14,694 nucleotides of DNA from Lachnospiraceae bacterium (GTDB lineage Bacteria; Bacillota; Clostridia; Lachnospirales; Lachnospiraceae), in the NCBI GenBank assembly GCA_900770535.1, contig CAAHDV010000008.1, forward strand, positions 1-14,694, given 5' to 3'. The notes beneath the pieces are model-generated. The model was not told where the DNA came from, ran no database searches, and saw only the letters and a program-made list of their open reading frames with translations. Positions 6,996 through 14,150 of this stretch are shown here, one piece after another. The translations under genes were made by a program, and so were the position numbers. Each line of letters starts with the position of its first letter. Position 1 is the first letter of the stretch.

Positions 6996-7478
6996 TTATT
7001 GTTTGAGTTCATGCAGAAACTGGATCAGCTCGGCGGAGCAGTTCTTTTTGATGATGATCATGCCCTGATTGGCCGCCGTCATGAGATAAAAATGGGTTCT
7101 GGTTTCCACCAGATGGGCAATGCTGCTGTAAGGAACATCAACAGACTGATGGTTGCTGGTCTCCTGAAGGTGATCTTCATAGAAACGCATGACGGAATGC
7201 CGTTCCTGCAGCTGGGGATTCGCGTTGTAAACCCTGCGGCACTGGCGCTTGGAAACGTACACAAGTACGAGCGGAATGGCAAATACCACAAGCAGATAGG
7301 TAAATGCCGGGGTACCGGGATCCGTGAAGACCCGCAGGAAACCGGAAAAGATCATGAGAATGTAGCATACAGCCAGAATCTTTGGGCGGTATTTGCTGAT
7401 CCGGAGCGGGACGATCATGTTGAAACGCGTAAATTCTTCCAGGTTGTAATCGGTAAATGTCTGGTACAAAAATTTCAT
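6996..7478 (-). CDS. YcxB-like membrane protein
   Basis: This 160-residue protein has two adjacent predicted membrane helices at about 32-50 and 57-76, followed by a soluble domain. The C-terminal part, with VPYSSIAHLVETRTHFYLMT and IIIKKN, fits the YcxB-like C-terminal domain, a small PH-like fold found with two transmembrane helices in Firmicutes. No catalytic motif is visible and no function is established for the family. AGGAGG (7488-7493) sets the start at 7478. A good promoter (7503-7531) and a 17-bp palindrome (7538-7554) lie upstream. The YczE-like gene follows on the same strand. Confidence 0.65.
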   Translation of the reverse strand: MKFLYQTFTDYNLEEFTRFNMIVPLRISKYRPKILAVCYILMIFSGFLRVFTDPGTPAFTYLLVVFAIPLVLVYVSKRQCRRVYNANPQLQERHSVMRFYEDHLQETSNHQSVDVPYSSIAHLVETRTHFYLMTAANQGMIIIKKNCSAELIQFLHELKQ

Positions 7479-7502
7479 AAGTCAAAGCCTCCTAACAGAT
7501 CG

Positions 7503-7531
7503 ATTATAGCGAAAATTCCTAAAAATTACAA
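7503..7531 (-). promoter_or_regulatory. Sigma-A promoter of the YcxB-like gene
   Basis: On the minus strand, TTGTAA (7526-7531) and TATAAT (7503-7508) are separated by 17 bases, close to the sigma-A consensus. Transcription would start near 7496, giving a very short leader that holds just the ribosome binding site. Confidence 0.72.
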
Positions 7532-7537
7532 TCTGCA

Positions 7538-7554
7538 TTGTGTATTTTACACAA
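7538..7554. promoter_or_regulatory. Perfect palindrome upstream of the YcxB promoter, candidate operator
   Basis: TTGTGTATTTTACACAA has 7-bp perfect arms around a TTT centre. It starts seven bases upstream of the -35 at 7526-7531, so a protein bound here could activate or modulate that promoter. It resembles Rex sites (TTGTGA...TCACAA) in its outer TTGTG/CACAA but differs in length and core. The binding protein is unknown. Confidence 0.45.
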
Positions 7555-7665
7555 CTTTTTGACTGTGGATACTACAGAAAAAGAATGTGAACTTTAGATA
7601 ATTAAGAAAAAATGTGAAAAAATAGTTAAGATGGTGTGCAAAATAGAGAAAGTGGCAGGACAAAC

Positions 7666-7694
7666 TTGACTTTTTTAAATCACCATGCTATTAT
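7666..7694 (+). promoter_or_regulatory. Strong sigma-A promoter for the C26/ABC-transporter operon leader
   Basis: TTGACT (7666-7671) and TATTAT (7689-7694) are 17 bases apart, with TG one base before the -10. Transcription should start near 7701. The first thing transcribed is the terminator hairpin at 7711-7751. Confidence 0.8.
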
Positions 7695-7710
7695 ACGTGA
7701 CAAGACAAAG

Positions 7711-7751
7711 GGGTCTACATCAGATAAGGAGATGTAGGCCCTTTTTCTTTT
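7711..7751 (+). terminator. Leader terminator (possible attenuator or short RNA end)
   Basis: GGGTCTACATC (7711-7721) pairs with GATGTAGGCCC (7731-7741): 11 bp with one U-G pair and a 9-base loop. It is followed by TTTTTCTTTT (7742-7751). It begins only about 10 bases after the expected transcription start and no gene lies upstream on this strand. It therefore either attenuates the downstream operon or ends a small RNA of about 50 bases. No known riboswitch was recognised. Confidence 0.8.
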
Positions 7752-7784
7752 CCCCCACAACAAAAAAGATAAATAAGACCCCAA

Positions 7785-7807
7785 ATGCAACCTGAAAACC
7801 CTTGCAT
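7785..7807 (+). promoter_or_regulatory. Leader hairpin before the C26 gene
   Basis: ATGCAA (7785-7790) and TTGCAT (7802-7807) are perfect inverted repeats around an 11-base loop, eight bases before the AAGGAG (7815-7820). Just before it, AGACCCC (7776-7782) is complementary to GGGGTCT (7710-7716) in the terminator arm, allowing a long-range alternative pairing. A role in translation control is possible but unproven. Confidence 0.35.
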
Positions 7808-7826
7808 CGAAAGAAAGGAGATGGAC

Positions 7827-8537
7827 ATGATGAAAAAACTGATCGGACTGATTCCTTTGTATGACGATGACAAGGACAGTTACTGGATGCTTCCCGGATA
7901 CATGAAGGTTCTGGAAGCCTGTGGAGCCCTTCCCATTATGCTTCCGTTAACCATGGACCACGAGGAACTGGATGACTGTTTTCAACTTTGTGACGGCATC
8001 CTAATGACCGGCGGACACGATGTGGATCCTGTCATGTATGGCGAAGCACCAAAGAAAACCAGCGGAATCCCGTGCAGCAGCCGTGACCAGATGGAGGCCT
8101 ACCTGTTTGAGAAAGCTTTAAAGGAAGACAAACCGGTATTTGGCATCTGTCGGGGCGTGCAGCTTATGAATGTGCTGCTTGGCGGAACTCTGTATCAGGA
8201 TCTTCCCACAGAACATCCGTCGGGGACGGAGCATCACATGACAGCTCCCTATGACAGGCCAGTACATAAGGTTACGGTAAAGGAAGGAACGCTTCTTGCG
8301 GACATCATCGGAGCCGGAGAGCATGGGGTGAACAGCTATCATCACCAGGCGGTGAAAGACCTGGCACCGAAGGCAGAGGCCATGGCGTACTCGGAGGACG
8401 GTCTGGTGGAAGCTATTTCGGTACCGGACAAAACGTTTATTGCAGGTGTACAGTGGCATCCGGAATTTGCTTTTGAAGAAGATCTGGAATGCAAAGCAAT
8501 TGTTCAGGCGTTTGTGGATGCCTGCAAATGCAGATAG
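7827..8537 (+). CDS. Peptidase C26 / gamma-glutamyl hydrolase, PuuD-like class I amidotransferase
   Basis: This 236-residue cytosolic enzyme belongs to peptidase family C26, related to PuuD, which hydrolyses gamma-glutamyl-GABA and similar gamma-glutamyl compounds. The nucleophile C108 is in VFGICRGVQLMN, and H211 and E213 are in GVQWHPE. The GGHDVDP loop (62-68) is the usual family signature. The frame is open to 7785, but AAGGAG (7815-7820) selects ATG 7827, or ATG 7830 three bases on. It is the first gene of a probable operon with an amino acid ABC transporter, which suggests it processes an imported gamma-glutamyl or related compound. The reaction is inferred from the family and the substrate is unproven. 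Confidence 0.88.
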   Translation: MMKKLIGLIPLYDDDKDSYWMLPGYMKVLEACGALPIMLPLTMDHEELDDCFQLCDGILMTGGHDVDPVMYGEAPKKTSGIPCSSRDQMEAYLFEKALKEDKPVFGICRGVQLMNVLLGGTLYQDLPTEHPSGTEHHMTAPYDRPVHKVTVKEGTLLADIIGAGEHGVNSYHHQAVKDLAPKAEAMAYSEDGLVEAISVPDKTFIAGVQWHPEFAFEEDLECKAIVQAFVDACKCR

Positions 8538-8656
8538 AATTTAAAGAAAAGAAAAATCAGATCCGAAACCGGCGAAGAAGGCCGTTTGGATAGATGCGCG
8601 GCGGCAGATCGTGAAACAGCGAAAAGCAGCAGCGGGAAAAAGAGAGGAGAATTAAT

Positions 8657-9514
8657 ATGAAAAAGAAAGCATTGGTTATGGTAATGGCAGCAGCAATGGC
8701 AGCAGCAATGACCGCATGTGGCGGTTCCAAGAGCGCAACCGCAGACACCACCGCGGCAGCAGCAGACACCGCGGCAGCAGAGACTGCGGCAGAATCTAAG
8801 GCAGATGAGACCACCGCAGCAGCAGACACCTCTGATAAGACCTGGGTCATCGCAACCGATACTGCTTTTAAACCTTTCGAGTATACCGATGACAGCGGCA
8901 ACTTCGTAGGCATCGATATGGAGATCCTCAAGGCGATCGCTGAGGATCAGGGCTTTAAGTACGATGTACAGGTACTTGGCTGGGACGCATCCATCGCAGC
9001 ATGCCAGGCTGGTCAGGCAGATGGTATGATCGCAGGCGCCTCCATCACCGATGAGCGTAAGAATTCCGGCTGGATCTTCTCCGACGGCTACTACGATGCA
9101 AACCAGAGCATGGCAGTTGCAGAGAACTCTGATATTACCGGTTTTGATGATTTAAAGGGCAAGAAAGTAGCAGTAAAGACCGCATCCATGAGCGCAGATT
9201 ACGCAGAAAGCATCAAGGATCAGTACGGATTTGAGATCACCTACTTTGAGGATTCACCGACTATGTATCAGGCAGTTGTAGGTGGCCAGGTAGCAGCATG
9301 TCTCGATGATACCCCGATCATGGCAAGCAACATCAAAGATACCGGCATCGCTATGAAACTGGTAGATGGCACCGGCAACGACCCGGCTGAGTATGGTTTC
9401 GCAATTTTCGATGACAGCAAGCAGGAACTGATCGACATGTTCAACGCTGGCCTGAAAGACATCAAGGACAACGGCACCTACGATGAAATCATCGCGAAGT
9501 ACTTAGGCGAGTAA
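8657..9514 (+). CDS. Amino acid ABC transporter substrate-binding lipoprotein
   Basis: This 285-residue extracellular solute-binding protein belongs to family 3 (polar amino acids). Residues 1-20 form a lipoprotein signal peptide (MKKK, then an alanine/methionine-rich helix) with the lipobox MTAC and acylated C21. Residues 22-60 are a low-complexity Ala/Thr/Asp/Glu linker that tethers the domain to the membrane. The binding domain begins at about 62 with VIATDTAFKPFEY, then GIDMEIL, and ASITDERK, whose arginine usually holds the amino acid carboxylate. GAGAGGAGA ahead of the ATG is the ribosome binding site. The 119-base gap after the C26 gene shows no promoter or terminator that I can support. 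Permease and ATPase follow. The ligand could be glutamine, glutamate, cystine or another amino acid and cannot be fixed from sequence. Confidence 0.93.
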   Translation: MKKKALVMVMAAAMAAAMTACGGSKSATADTTAAAADTAAAETAAESKADETTAAADTSDKTWVIATDTAFKPFEYTDDSGNFVGIDMEILKAIAEDQGFKYDVQVLGWDASIAACQAGQADGMIAGASITDERKNSGWIFSDGYYDANQSMAVAENSDITGFDDLKGKKVAVKTASMSADYAESIKDQYGFEITYFEDSPTMYQAVVGGQVAACLDDTPIMASNIKDTGIAMKLVDGTGNDPAEYGFAIFDDSKQELIDMFNAGLKDIKDNGTYDEIIAKYLGE

Positions 9515-9529
9515 TTCAATTCAGAAAAC

Positions 9530-9632
9530 AGGGAATGTGCCGTTGGTGCTTCCCTAATATGAAAAATAAAGCAGAGCTGTCGCAAAACGGGACCTGGAAT
9601 GTTTCACATATCAGGGCAGGTTTTACGGCAGC
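9530..9632 (+). other. Intercistronic RNA stem-loops between binding protein and permease
   Basis: A small hairpin pairs AGGGAA (9530-9535) with TTCCCT (9550-9555). A larger structure pairs 9576-9588 with 9620-9632 (13 positions, one mismatch, one G-U) and has an inner CCTG/CAGG pair. Neither has a T-run, so they are not intrinsic terminators. Such structures often protect the upstream mRNA end, so that more binding protein than permease is made. This role is inferred. Confidence 0.45.
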
Positions 9633-9681
9633 CTTTGCCGACTGTAACAAGTAAAACAAGAAAAGAAAAGGGTGAGGCATT

Positions 9682-10362
9682 ATGATTAAGATTATCACCA
9701 CCTACGGACAGCTGCTTCTGATTGCAATGGGACGGACCCTGCTGCTTGCTTTCTTAGGTTTGATATTCGCGTGTATCCTGGGAATGATCTTCGGACTTCT
9801 CAGTGTAGTTAAGAACAAGGCATGCAACATCATTGCACAGATCTTCGTATTCGTAATACGTGGTGTGCCGATGATCGTGCTGGCGTTCTATGTATTCTTT
9901 GGTATTCCGTATCTGCTCAATACGATTCTGGGCATCGGAAACGGCTTTACGCTGTCAGCACTTCAGGCCGGCGTCATCTGCCTTGCCTTAAACTGCGGCG
10001 CTTATATGGCTGAGATCATCCGTGCCGGTATCCAGTCCGTGGATATCGGTCAGATGGAGGCCGGAAGATCCTTAGGTCTTCCATATTGGAAAACTATGAG
10101 AAAGATCATTCTTCCCCAGGCAATCCGCACCATGATCCCGAGCATCATCAACCAGTTCATCATTACCGTAAAGGATACGTCCATTCTGTCCGTTATCGGT
10201 TTCCCAGAGCTGGTTCTGGCTGCGAAAAATGTACAGGCAGGCACCTTCAAATCCTTTGAAACCTGGACTATTGTCGGCGCCATGTATCTGATCGTCATTA
10301 CGATCCTGTCTTATCTTGCGAAACTCGTAGAGAGGAGGGTGAACCGTGGAGTCAAACGATAA
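9682..10362 (+). CDS. Amino acid ABC transporter permease (HisM/GlnP type)
   Basis: This 226-residue inner-membrane permease of the polar amino acid uptake family has about five hydrophobic helices. [11 protein letters not shown] (60-70) and [12 protein letters not shown] (106-117) are typical of HisMQ/GlnP permeases. The EAA loop that contacts the ATPase is at [11 protein letters not shown] (126-136). A GGGTGAGG ribosome binding site precedes the ATG. It overlaps the ATPase gene by 17 bases, so the two are translationally coupled. Only one permease gene is present, so a homodimer is likely. Confidence 0.95.
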   Translation: MIKIITTYGQLLLIAMGRTLLLAFLGLIFACILGMIFGLLSVVKNKACNIIAQIFVFVIRGVPMIVLAFYVFFGIPYLLNTILGIGNGFTLSALQAGVICLALNCGAYMAEIIRAGIQSVDIGQMEAGRSLGLPYWKTMRKIILPQAIRTMIPSIINQFIITVKDTSILSVIGFPELVLAAKNVQAGTFKSFETWTIVGAMYLIVITILSYLAKLVERRVNRGVKR

Positions 10363-11092
10363 AGCTGTAAAAATCAAAGTCGAAAAACTTCGCAAATGCT
10401 TCGGCGATCTGGAGGTTCTGCGGGATATTTCCACAGAGATCCATGAGGGCGAAGTTGTTGTTATTCTGGGACCGTCCGGTTCCGGTAAATCCACCTTTCT
10501 GCGCTGCTTAAACAAGCTTGAGACAGCTACCGCCGGAAGCATTGTGGTAGATGGTGTCGATATTTCGGACAAAAAGGTAAACATGAACAAGGTGCGGGAG
10601 AACATCGGCATGGTGTTCCAGCACTTCAATCTGTTCAATAACATGGATGTAATCCATAATCTCATGCTGGCTCCGATGGAGCTGAAAAAAGCAGACAAAA
10701 AAGAAGCGAAAGAGCGGGCTATGGCCATGTTAAAGCGGGTTGGCCTTGCTGAGAAAGCGGACGCGTATCCGTCCCAGCTTTCCGGTGGACAGAAACAGCG
10801 TGTGGCCATTGCGCGGGCACTCTGCATGAAACCGGATATCATGTTGTTCGATGAGCCGACTTCCGCTCTGGATCCGGAGATGGTTGGTGAGGTACTGGCG
10901 GTTATGAAGCAGTTGGCTGCCGATGGTATGACCATGGTTATTGTCACTCACGAAATCGGATTCGCGAGAGAGGTGGCAGACCGCGTCATCTTCATGGATG
11001 GCGGTTACATTGTGGAGGAAGGAACTCCGCAGGAAGTCATTTTAAATCCAAAAGAGGCACGTACCATCAGCTTCTTGAATAAGGTGCTTTAA
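10346..11092 (+). CDS. Amino acid ABC transporter ATP-binding protein (GlnQ type)
   Basis: This 248-residue ATPase energises the permease encoded just upstream. Walker [10 protein letters not shown] (42-50), Q-loop FQHFNLF (91-97), signature LSGGQ (145-149), Walker B IMLFDE (165-170), D-loop SALD (173-176) and switch H202 are all intact. It starts with GTG at 10346, supported by AGGAGG (10333-10338) seven bases away inside the permease gene. The polar amino acid class is supported by overall similarity to GlnQ/HisP ([17 protein letters not shown]). The cytidylate-kinase-like gene follows after 14 bases. Confidence 0.96.
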   Translation: MESNDKAVKIKVEKLRKCFGDLEVLRDISTEIHEGEVVVILGPSGSGKSTFLRCLNKLETATAGSIVVDGVDISDKKVNMNKVRENIGMVFQHFNLFNNMDVIHNLMLAPMELKKADKKEAKERAMAMLKRVGLAEKADAYPSQLSGGQKQRVAIARALCMKPDIMLFDEPTSALDPEMVGEVLAVMKQLAADGMTMVIVTHEIGFAREVADRVIFMDGGYIVEEGTPQEVILNPKEARTISFLNKVL

Positions 11093-11106
11093 ACGGAGGT
11101 GCAGCC

Positions 11107-11706
11107 ATGGAAAAATATGTGATCACCATCTCCAGACAGTATGGCTCCTTCGGACGCTTGGTGGCGAAAGAACTTTCCGAGCAACTCCATATTGAGTTTA
11201 TGGACCGTGACATTGTCGAGGAGACTGCAAAGCGGATGAATACCTCCGTCAAGCAGATCAGTCGGGATGAGGAAGTTACCCGTTCTAAGTTCTCTTATCT
11301 CAGTTATCCGTTTGGACTGGGAACACCGGATGTGAGCGATGAAATCTTTCTGGTGCAGCAGAGTATCATTCAGGATTTCGCCAGCAAGGGTTCCTGCATC
11401 ATTGTGGGACGCTGCGGCGCTTACTGCCTGAGAAACGAGCCGAGACTTCTGCGGGTTTACATTTACGCGCCTTATGAAGTGCGCTTAAAGAACTGCGTGG
11501 AATATTTCGGAATGAGCGGAAAAGAAGCCGTGCGGGCCGTAAACGAGGCCGATAAGGCACGGGAAAACTATCACAAAAAATACATCCCCGGATATCAGGG
11601 CAATACATTAAACAGTGATCTGTGTATCAACAGCGCGTATTACAGTATCGAGGAGGCAGCTGAGCTGATCAAGCAGGCAGCGCGGATGAAGTTTGGGGAG
11701 ATTTGA
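11107..11706 (+). CDS. Cytidylate-kinase-like protein
   Basis: This 199-residue protein belongs to the cytidylate-kinase-like family common in Clostridia. The start VITISRQYGSFGR (5-17) matches the family's ISR(E/Q)xGSGGR nucleotide-binding loop, with F15 in place of a usual glycine. Further matches are MDRDIVEETA, IIVGRCGAYCLR (about 98-109) and the C-terminal DLCINSAYYSIEEAAELI. It lacks the classical GKS/T P-loop of Cmk, so true CMP kinase activity is uncertain. CGGAGGT (11094-11100) is the ribosome binding site, 14 bases after the ATPase gene, so it is the last gene of the ABC operon and is followed by a terminator. Why it travels with an amino acid transporter is unclear. Confidence 0.8.
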   Translation: MEKYVITISRQYGSFGRLVAKELSEQLHIEFMDRDIVEETAKRMNTSVKQISRDEEVTRSKFSYLSYPFGLGTPDVSDEIFLVQQSIIQDFASKGSCIIVGRCGAYCLRNEPRLLRVYIYAPYEVRLKNCVEYFGMSGKEAVRAVNEADKARENYHKKYIPGYQGNTLNSDLCINSAYYSIEEAAELIKQAARMKFGEI

Positions 11707-11738
11707 AAATAAAAAACAATGAACATGTGATTTTTCAG

Positions 11739-11782
11739 ACAGCCAGGGGCTTGGGTTCCCTGGCTGTTTGTGCTTTATTTTT
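11739..11782 (+). terminator. Intrinsic terminator of the C26/ABC operon
   Basis: ACAGCCAGGG (11739-11748) pairs perfectly with CCCTGGCTGT (11758-11767) around a 9-base loop. T-rich sequence follows, with ATTTTT ending near 11782. It closes the operon after the cytidylate-kinase-like gene. Confidence 0.85.
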
Positions 11783-11842
11783 ATAAAAATATATGAGATA
11801 ATAAAAAGCAAACAAAACTATAAAGCAACGGGAGAAACATGT

Positions 11843-12341
11843 ATGAAAGAACAAAAACTTCCGGTAGGAATGGACGGGTTTGAAAAAATCCGTCGCTTTT
11901 TGATGGACTCTGTATTTCCGGAAATCAAGCCATTTGCGAGCAGCATATGGGGCAGTATCCGGTCATTTTTCTTTCACTTAAAAATGTTGAGGGATCCAGC
12001 TTCGAGCATGCGAAGTACCAGATGATGGAGCTGATAGCAAAGGAAGCAGCGAGGTATTCCGTTCTTAGGGAAAATGAAATTGAGCGCCTGACTAATGGTG
12101 AAGTGATCGAAAAGGAGCTTCGCCTGGATCTCACCTATGATGAGATCAATCAGAGCATCGAAAATCTCTGGAGTGTCCTCTTTACAACCGGTTATCTGAC
12201 TCAGGCCGGAAGGAGCTTCAACAGATCAAAGAGCGCCGTTACCAGGAGTATCTTCTAAACGATGACCGGAAGGATATTCAACTCTACGGCATCGCATTTT
12301 GCAAAAAAGATGCTGCGCAATCAGTGAAAAACTGTAAATAA
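11843..12341 (+). pseudogene. Decayed AAA-ATPase-like / PD-(D/E)XK nuclease family gene
   Basis: Pieces of the AAA-ATPase-like (PF09820) plus PD-(D/E)XK (PF08011) protein common in Clostridia and Bacteroidetes lie in three frames. The ATG at 11843 starts MKEQKLPVGMDGFEKIRR, the usual N-terminus. From 11938 a second frame reads EQHMGQYPVIFLSLKNVEG and later LTYDEINQSIENLWSVLF and TTGYLTQAG. From 12213 a third frame reads RRYQEYLLNDDRKDIQLYGIA (12-residue tail follows) and ends at 12339-12341, the usual C-terminal GIAF.KK region. The Walker A region, Walker B region and nuclease core are missing, so several deletions and at least two frameshifts have occurred. About 165 codons remain of a family usually above 500. 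The intact family is thought to be mobile or selfish and its function is unproven. Confidence 0.72.
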
Positions 12342-12367
12342 AAATATCTATTAGAGGTGAAAGTTGT

Positions 12368-13378
12368 ATGAATCAGAATGGATGTTACATTGACCTTCAC
12401 GCCCATCTGGACGGAAGTGTTACCGTAGATATCGCGAAGAAACTGGCGGCACTGCAGAACATTGCGCTGCCGACGGACAATGACGAGGAGCTTCTGGCTC
12501 TGCTTTCGGTGCCGGATTCCTGTGAGAGTTTAAATGACTTTTTACAGTGCTTTGACCTGCCTGGACGCCTGATGCAGACGCCGGAGGGATTACAGAATGC
12601 AGTAACTCTGGTTCTGGAAAATATGGCGCAGGATGGCGTGATCTATGCGGAGCTGCGCTTTGCGCCACAGTTTCATACCCTGGGCGGCATGACCCAGGAA
12701 GAGGCGGTGCAGGCAGCCATTGCAGGCCTTAAAAGTGCTCCGATTCCGGGCAATCTGGTCCTGTGCTGCATGCGCGGCGAGGGCAATGAAAAAGCGAATG
12801 AGGAGACCCTGGCGCTGGCGAAGAAATATCTGGTGAAGGATCACGGTGTAACTGCCATGGATCTGGCCGGTGCCGAGGCGCTGTTCCCAACTGCAAAATA
12901 TCTTGGTTTATTCGAACAGGCGAAGGAGCTTGGCATCCCGTATACGGTACATGCCGGAGAGGCAGATGGTCCGGAGAGTGTGCGGGCGGCTATCCAGACC
13001 GGAACAAAACGCATTGGACACGGTGTGCGCAGCATGGAGAATGAAGAAGTGGTGAATCTGATCCGCGAAAAGGGCATCACTCTGGAAATGTGTCCCACCA
13101 GCAACCGTCAGACCCACGCCATTCCGGATATGAAGCAGTACCCGCTGGTGCGCTTTTTGGAGAGTGGCATTCGTGTGACGGTAAATACGGATGATATGGG
13201 CATTGAGCGGACCTGCCTCTCAAAGGAGTTTGACTATCTGAAGCGGGAGTTCGGACTGACCGAAGCGCAGCAGAAGCAGGTGGTGCTGAATGCGGCAGAC
13301 GCGGCCTTTGCCAGTGAGGAGACGAAAAAGATGTTGTGGGAGAAAATCCTGGCAGCATATGCAAAGGACTGTGAATAA
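12368..13378 (+). CDS. add: Adenosine deaminase
   Basis: This 336-residue amidohydrolase converts adenosine (and deoxyadenosine) to inosine plus ammonia in purine salvage. The zinc and catalytic residues are in place: H11 and H13 in DLHAHLDGS, H195 and E198 in VHAGE, H218 in RIGHGVR, and D275/D276 in VTVNTDDMG. AELRFAPQ (95-101) and LEMCPTSN are also typical. The length fits bacterial Add. GAGGTGA (12354-12360) sets the start. The gene follows the ATPase pseudogene by 26 bases. No clear own promoter is seen, so transcription may start within the pseudogene. Related adenine or aminodeoxyfutalosine deaminases are less likely but not fully excluded by eye. Confidence 0.9.
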   Translation: MNQNGCYIDLHAHLDGSVTVDIAKKLAALQNIALPTDNDEELLALLSVPDSCESLNDFLQCFDLPGRLMQTPEGLQNAVTLVLENMAQDGVIYAELRFAPQFHTLGGMTQEEAVQAAIAGLKSAPIPGNLVLCCMRGEGNEKANEETLALAKKYLVKDHGVTAMDLAGAEALFPTAKYLGLFEQAKELGIPYTVHAGEADGPESVRAAIQTGTKRIGHGVRSMENEEVVNLIREKGITLEMCPTSNRQTHAIPDMKQYPLVRFLESGIRVTVNTDDMGIERTCLSKEFDYLKREFGLTEAQQKQVVLNAADAAFASEETKKMLWEKILAAYAKDCE

Positions 13379-13413
13379 CTGCGGCTCTGCACGAAATGGG
13401 TGTGGATATTGCA

Positions 13414-13465
13414 GGAATCAGGGGAATCAGGTAACTGTGAGGGTACTGAACAGTTACGGAATCAG
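13414..13465. repeat. GGAATCAG triplet flanking an inverted repeat
   Basis: GGAATCAG occurs at 13414-13421, 13423-13430 and 13458-13465. Between the second and third copies, GTAACTGT (13431-13438) and ACAGTTAC (13450-13457) form a perfect 8-bp inverted repeat with an 11-base loop. There is no T-run, so it is not a terminator. It lies between add and the DUF4317 gene and could be an operator or RNA element. Confidence 0.5.
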
Positions 13466-13485
13466 AGAAATGATCGGGGATTGAC

Positions 13486-14109
13486 ATGATAAATCGTGAG
13501 GATATGCTGGAACTGACCCGGCGCATGACACCGGCACGTTCGTCTGTTGGTCGGATTGCCGGAGCTTATTTTGATGAAGAGGGTTATGTGGACGGAACCT
13601 TCAACACGAACTTTTTAAAGCTGTCCACGCCGGAGCGCACAAAGAATTTAAACCTGGCCAAGACGGTGCTGTTTGCCACAACCAACGAACAGCTGCGGGA
13701 GTACCGCATTCCGGACAGCGCGAGAAAGCCAGGCGGCCTGTGGCAGCTTATGAATGCCATCAAGCGGGATGGCATGAAAAATGACGCGTCTCTGGATCTG
13801 TTTTATGAAGTATTCGGCGAACATTTTCAGCCGGGATATCCGTATGCGGTTTTTCTGTTTCATGGGCGCTATGATGTGCCGATGAAGGGGACGGATAAGG
13901 AATGGCAGGAGGGATCGGAGGAGATTTACGAGTATCTGATTCTGACGGTCAGCCCGCTGACTGGCGAGTACGAACCAGGAGAGCCGGAGTTTGGTTTCCT
14001 GTATCCGGCCTTTAAGGAGCGGGGAGCGGCAATGAATTTTGTGAATATTTTTGAGAAGAATCCGGCACGGGTTCACCGGGAACTGGGTGCCTGGATGCTG
14101 CAGGGATAA
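13486..14109 (+). CDS. DUF4317 family protein
   Basis: This 207-residue soluble protein of unknown function matches the DUF4317 family by eye: the N-terminal RRMTPARSSVGRIAGAY, the YPYAVFLFHGRYDVPMKG block, SEEIYEYLILTVSPLTGEY and EFGFLYPAF. It has no signal peptide or membrane helix and no recognisable catalytic motif. Many family members are near 400 residues; this one appears to be a short form ending after the FLYPAF and FVNIFEKNP blocks. The ATG at 13486 is preceded by a GGGGA (13476-13480) site. It sits 107 bases after add and 23 bases before the DnaJ-like gene. It could be co-transcribed with both, but no link in function is evident. Confidence 0.7.
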   Translation: MINREDMLELTRRMTPARSSVGRIAGAYFDEEGYVDGTFNTNFLKLSTPERTKNLNLAKTVLFATTNEQLREYRIPDSARKPGGLWQLMNAIKRDGMKNDASLDLFYEVFGEHFQPGYPYAVFLFHGRYDVPMKGTDKEWQEGSEEIYEYLILTVSPLTGEYEPGEPEFGFLYPAFKERGAAMNFVNIFEKNPARVHRELGAWMLQG

Positions 14110-14114
14110 GATAG

Positions 14115-14150
14115 ATGAATGGAATGAATTAGATGAGTGGGATGAGACAC
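14115..14150 (+). repeat. Tandem 18-bp imperfect repeat at the DnaJ-like start
   Basis: Two 18-base units (14115-14132 and 14133-14150) share the pattern ATGARTGGRATGAR. The first unit encodes MNGMN followed by a TAG that directly abuts the ATG of the second, in the same frame. The best ribosome binding site, AGGGAT (14102-14107), faces the first ATG. This suggests a duplicated start with reinitiation. Confidence 0.45.

Noticed and set aside
6987..7562. 191-residue plus-strand frame opposite the YcxB-like gene
   Set aside because: No recognisable domain; it crosses the YcxB promoter and palindrome, while the minus frame has a proper ribosome binding site and promoter.
10072..10947. 291-residue minus-strand frame across permease and ATPase genes
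   Set aside because: It spans two well-supported overlapping transporter genes and shows no domain of its own.
13077..13526. 149-residue minus-strand frame at the end of add
   Set aside because: Serine/proline-rich shadow of add and the downstream gap, with no ribosome binding site.
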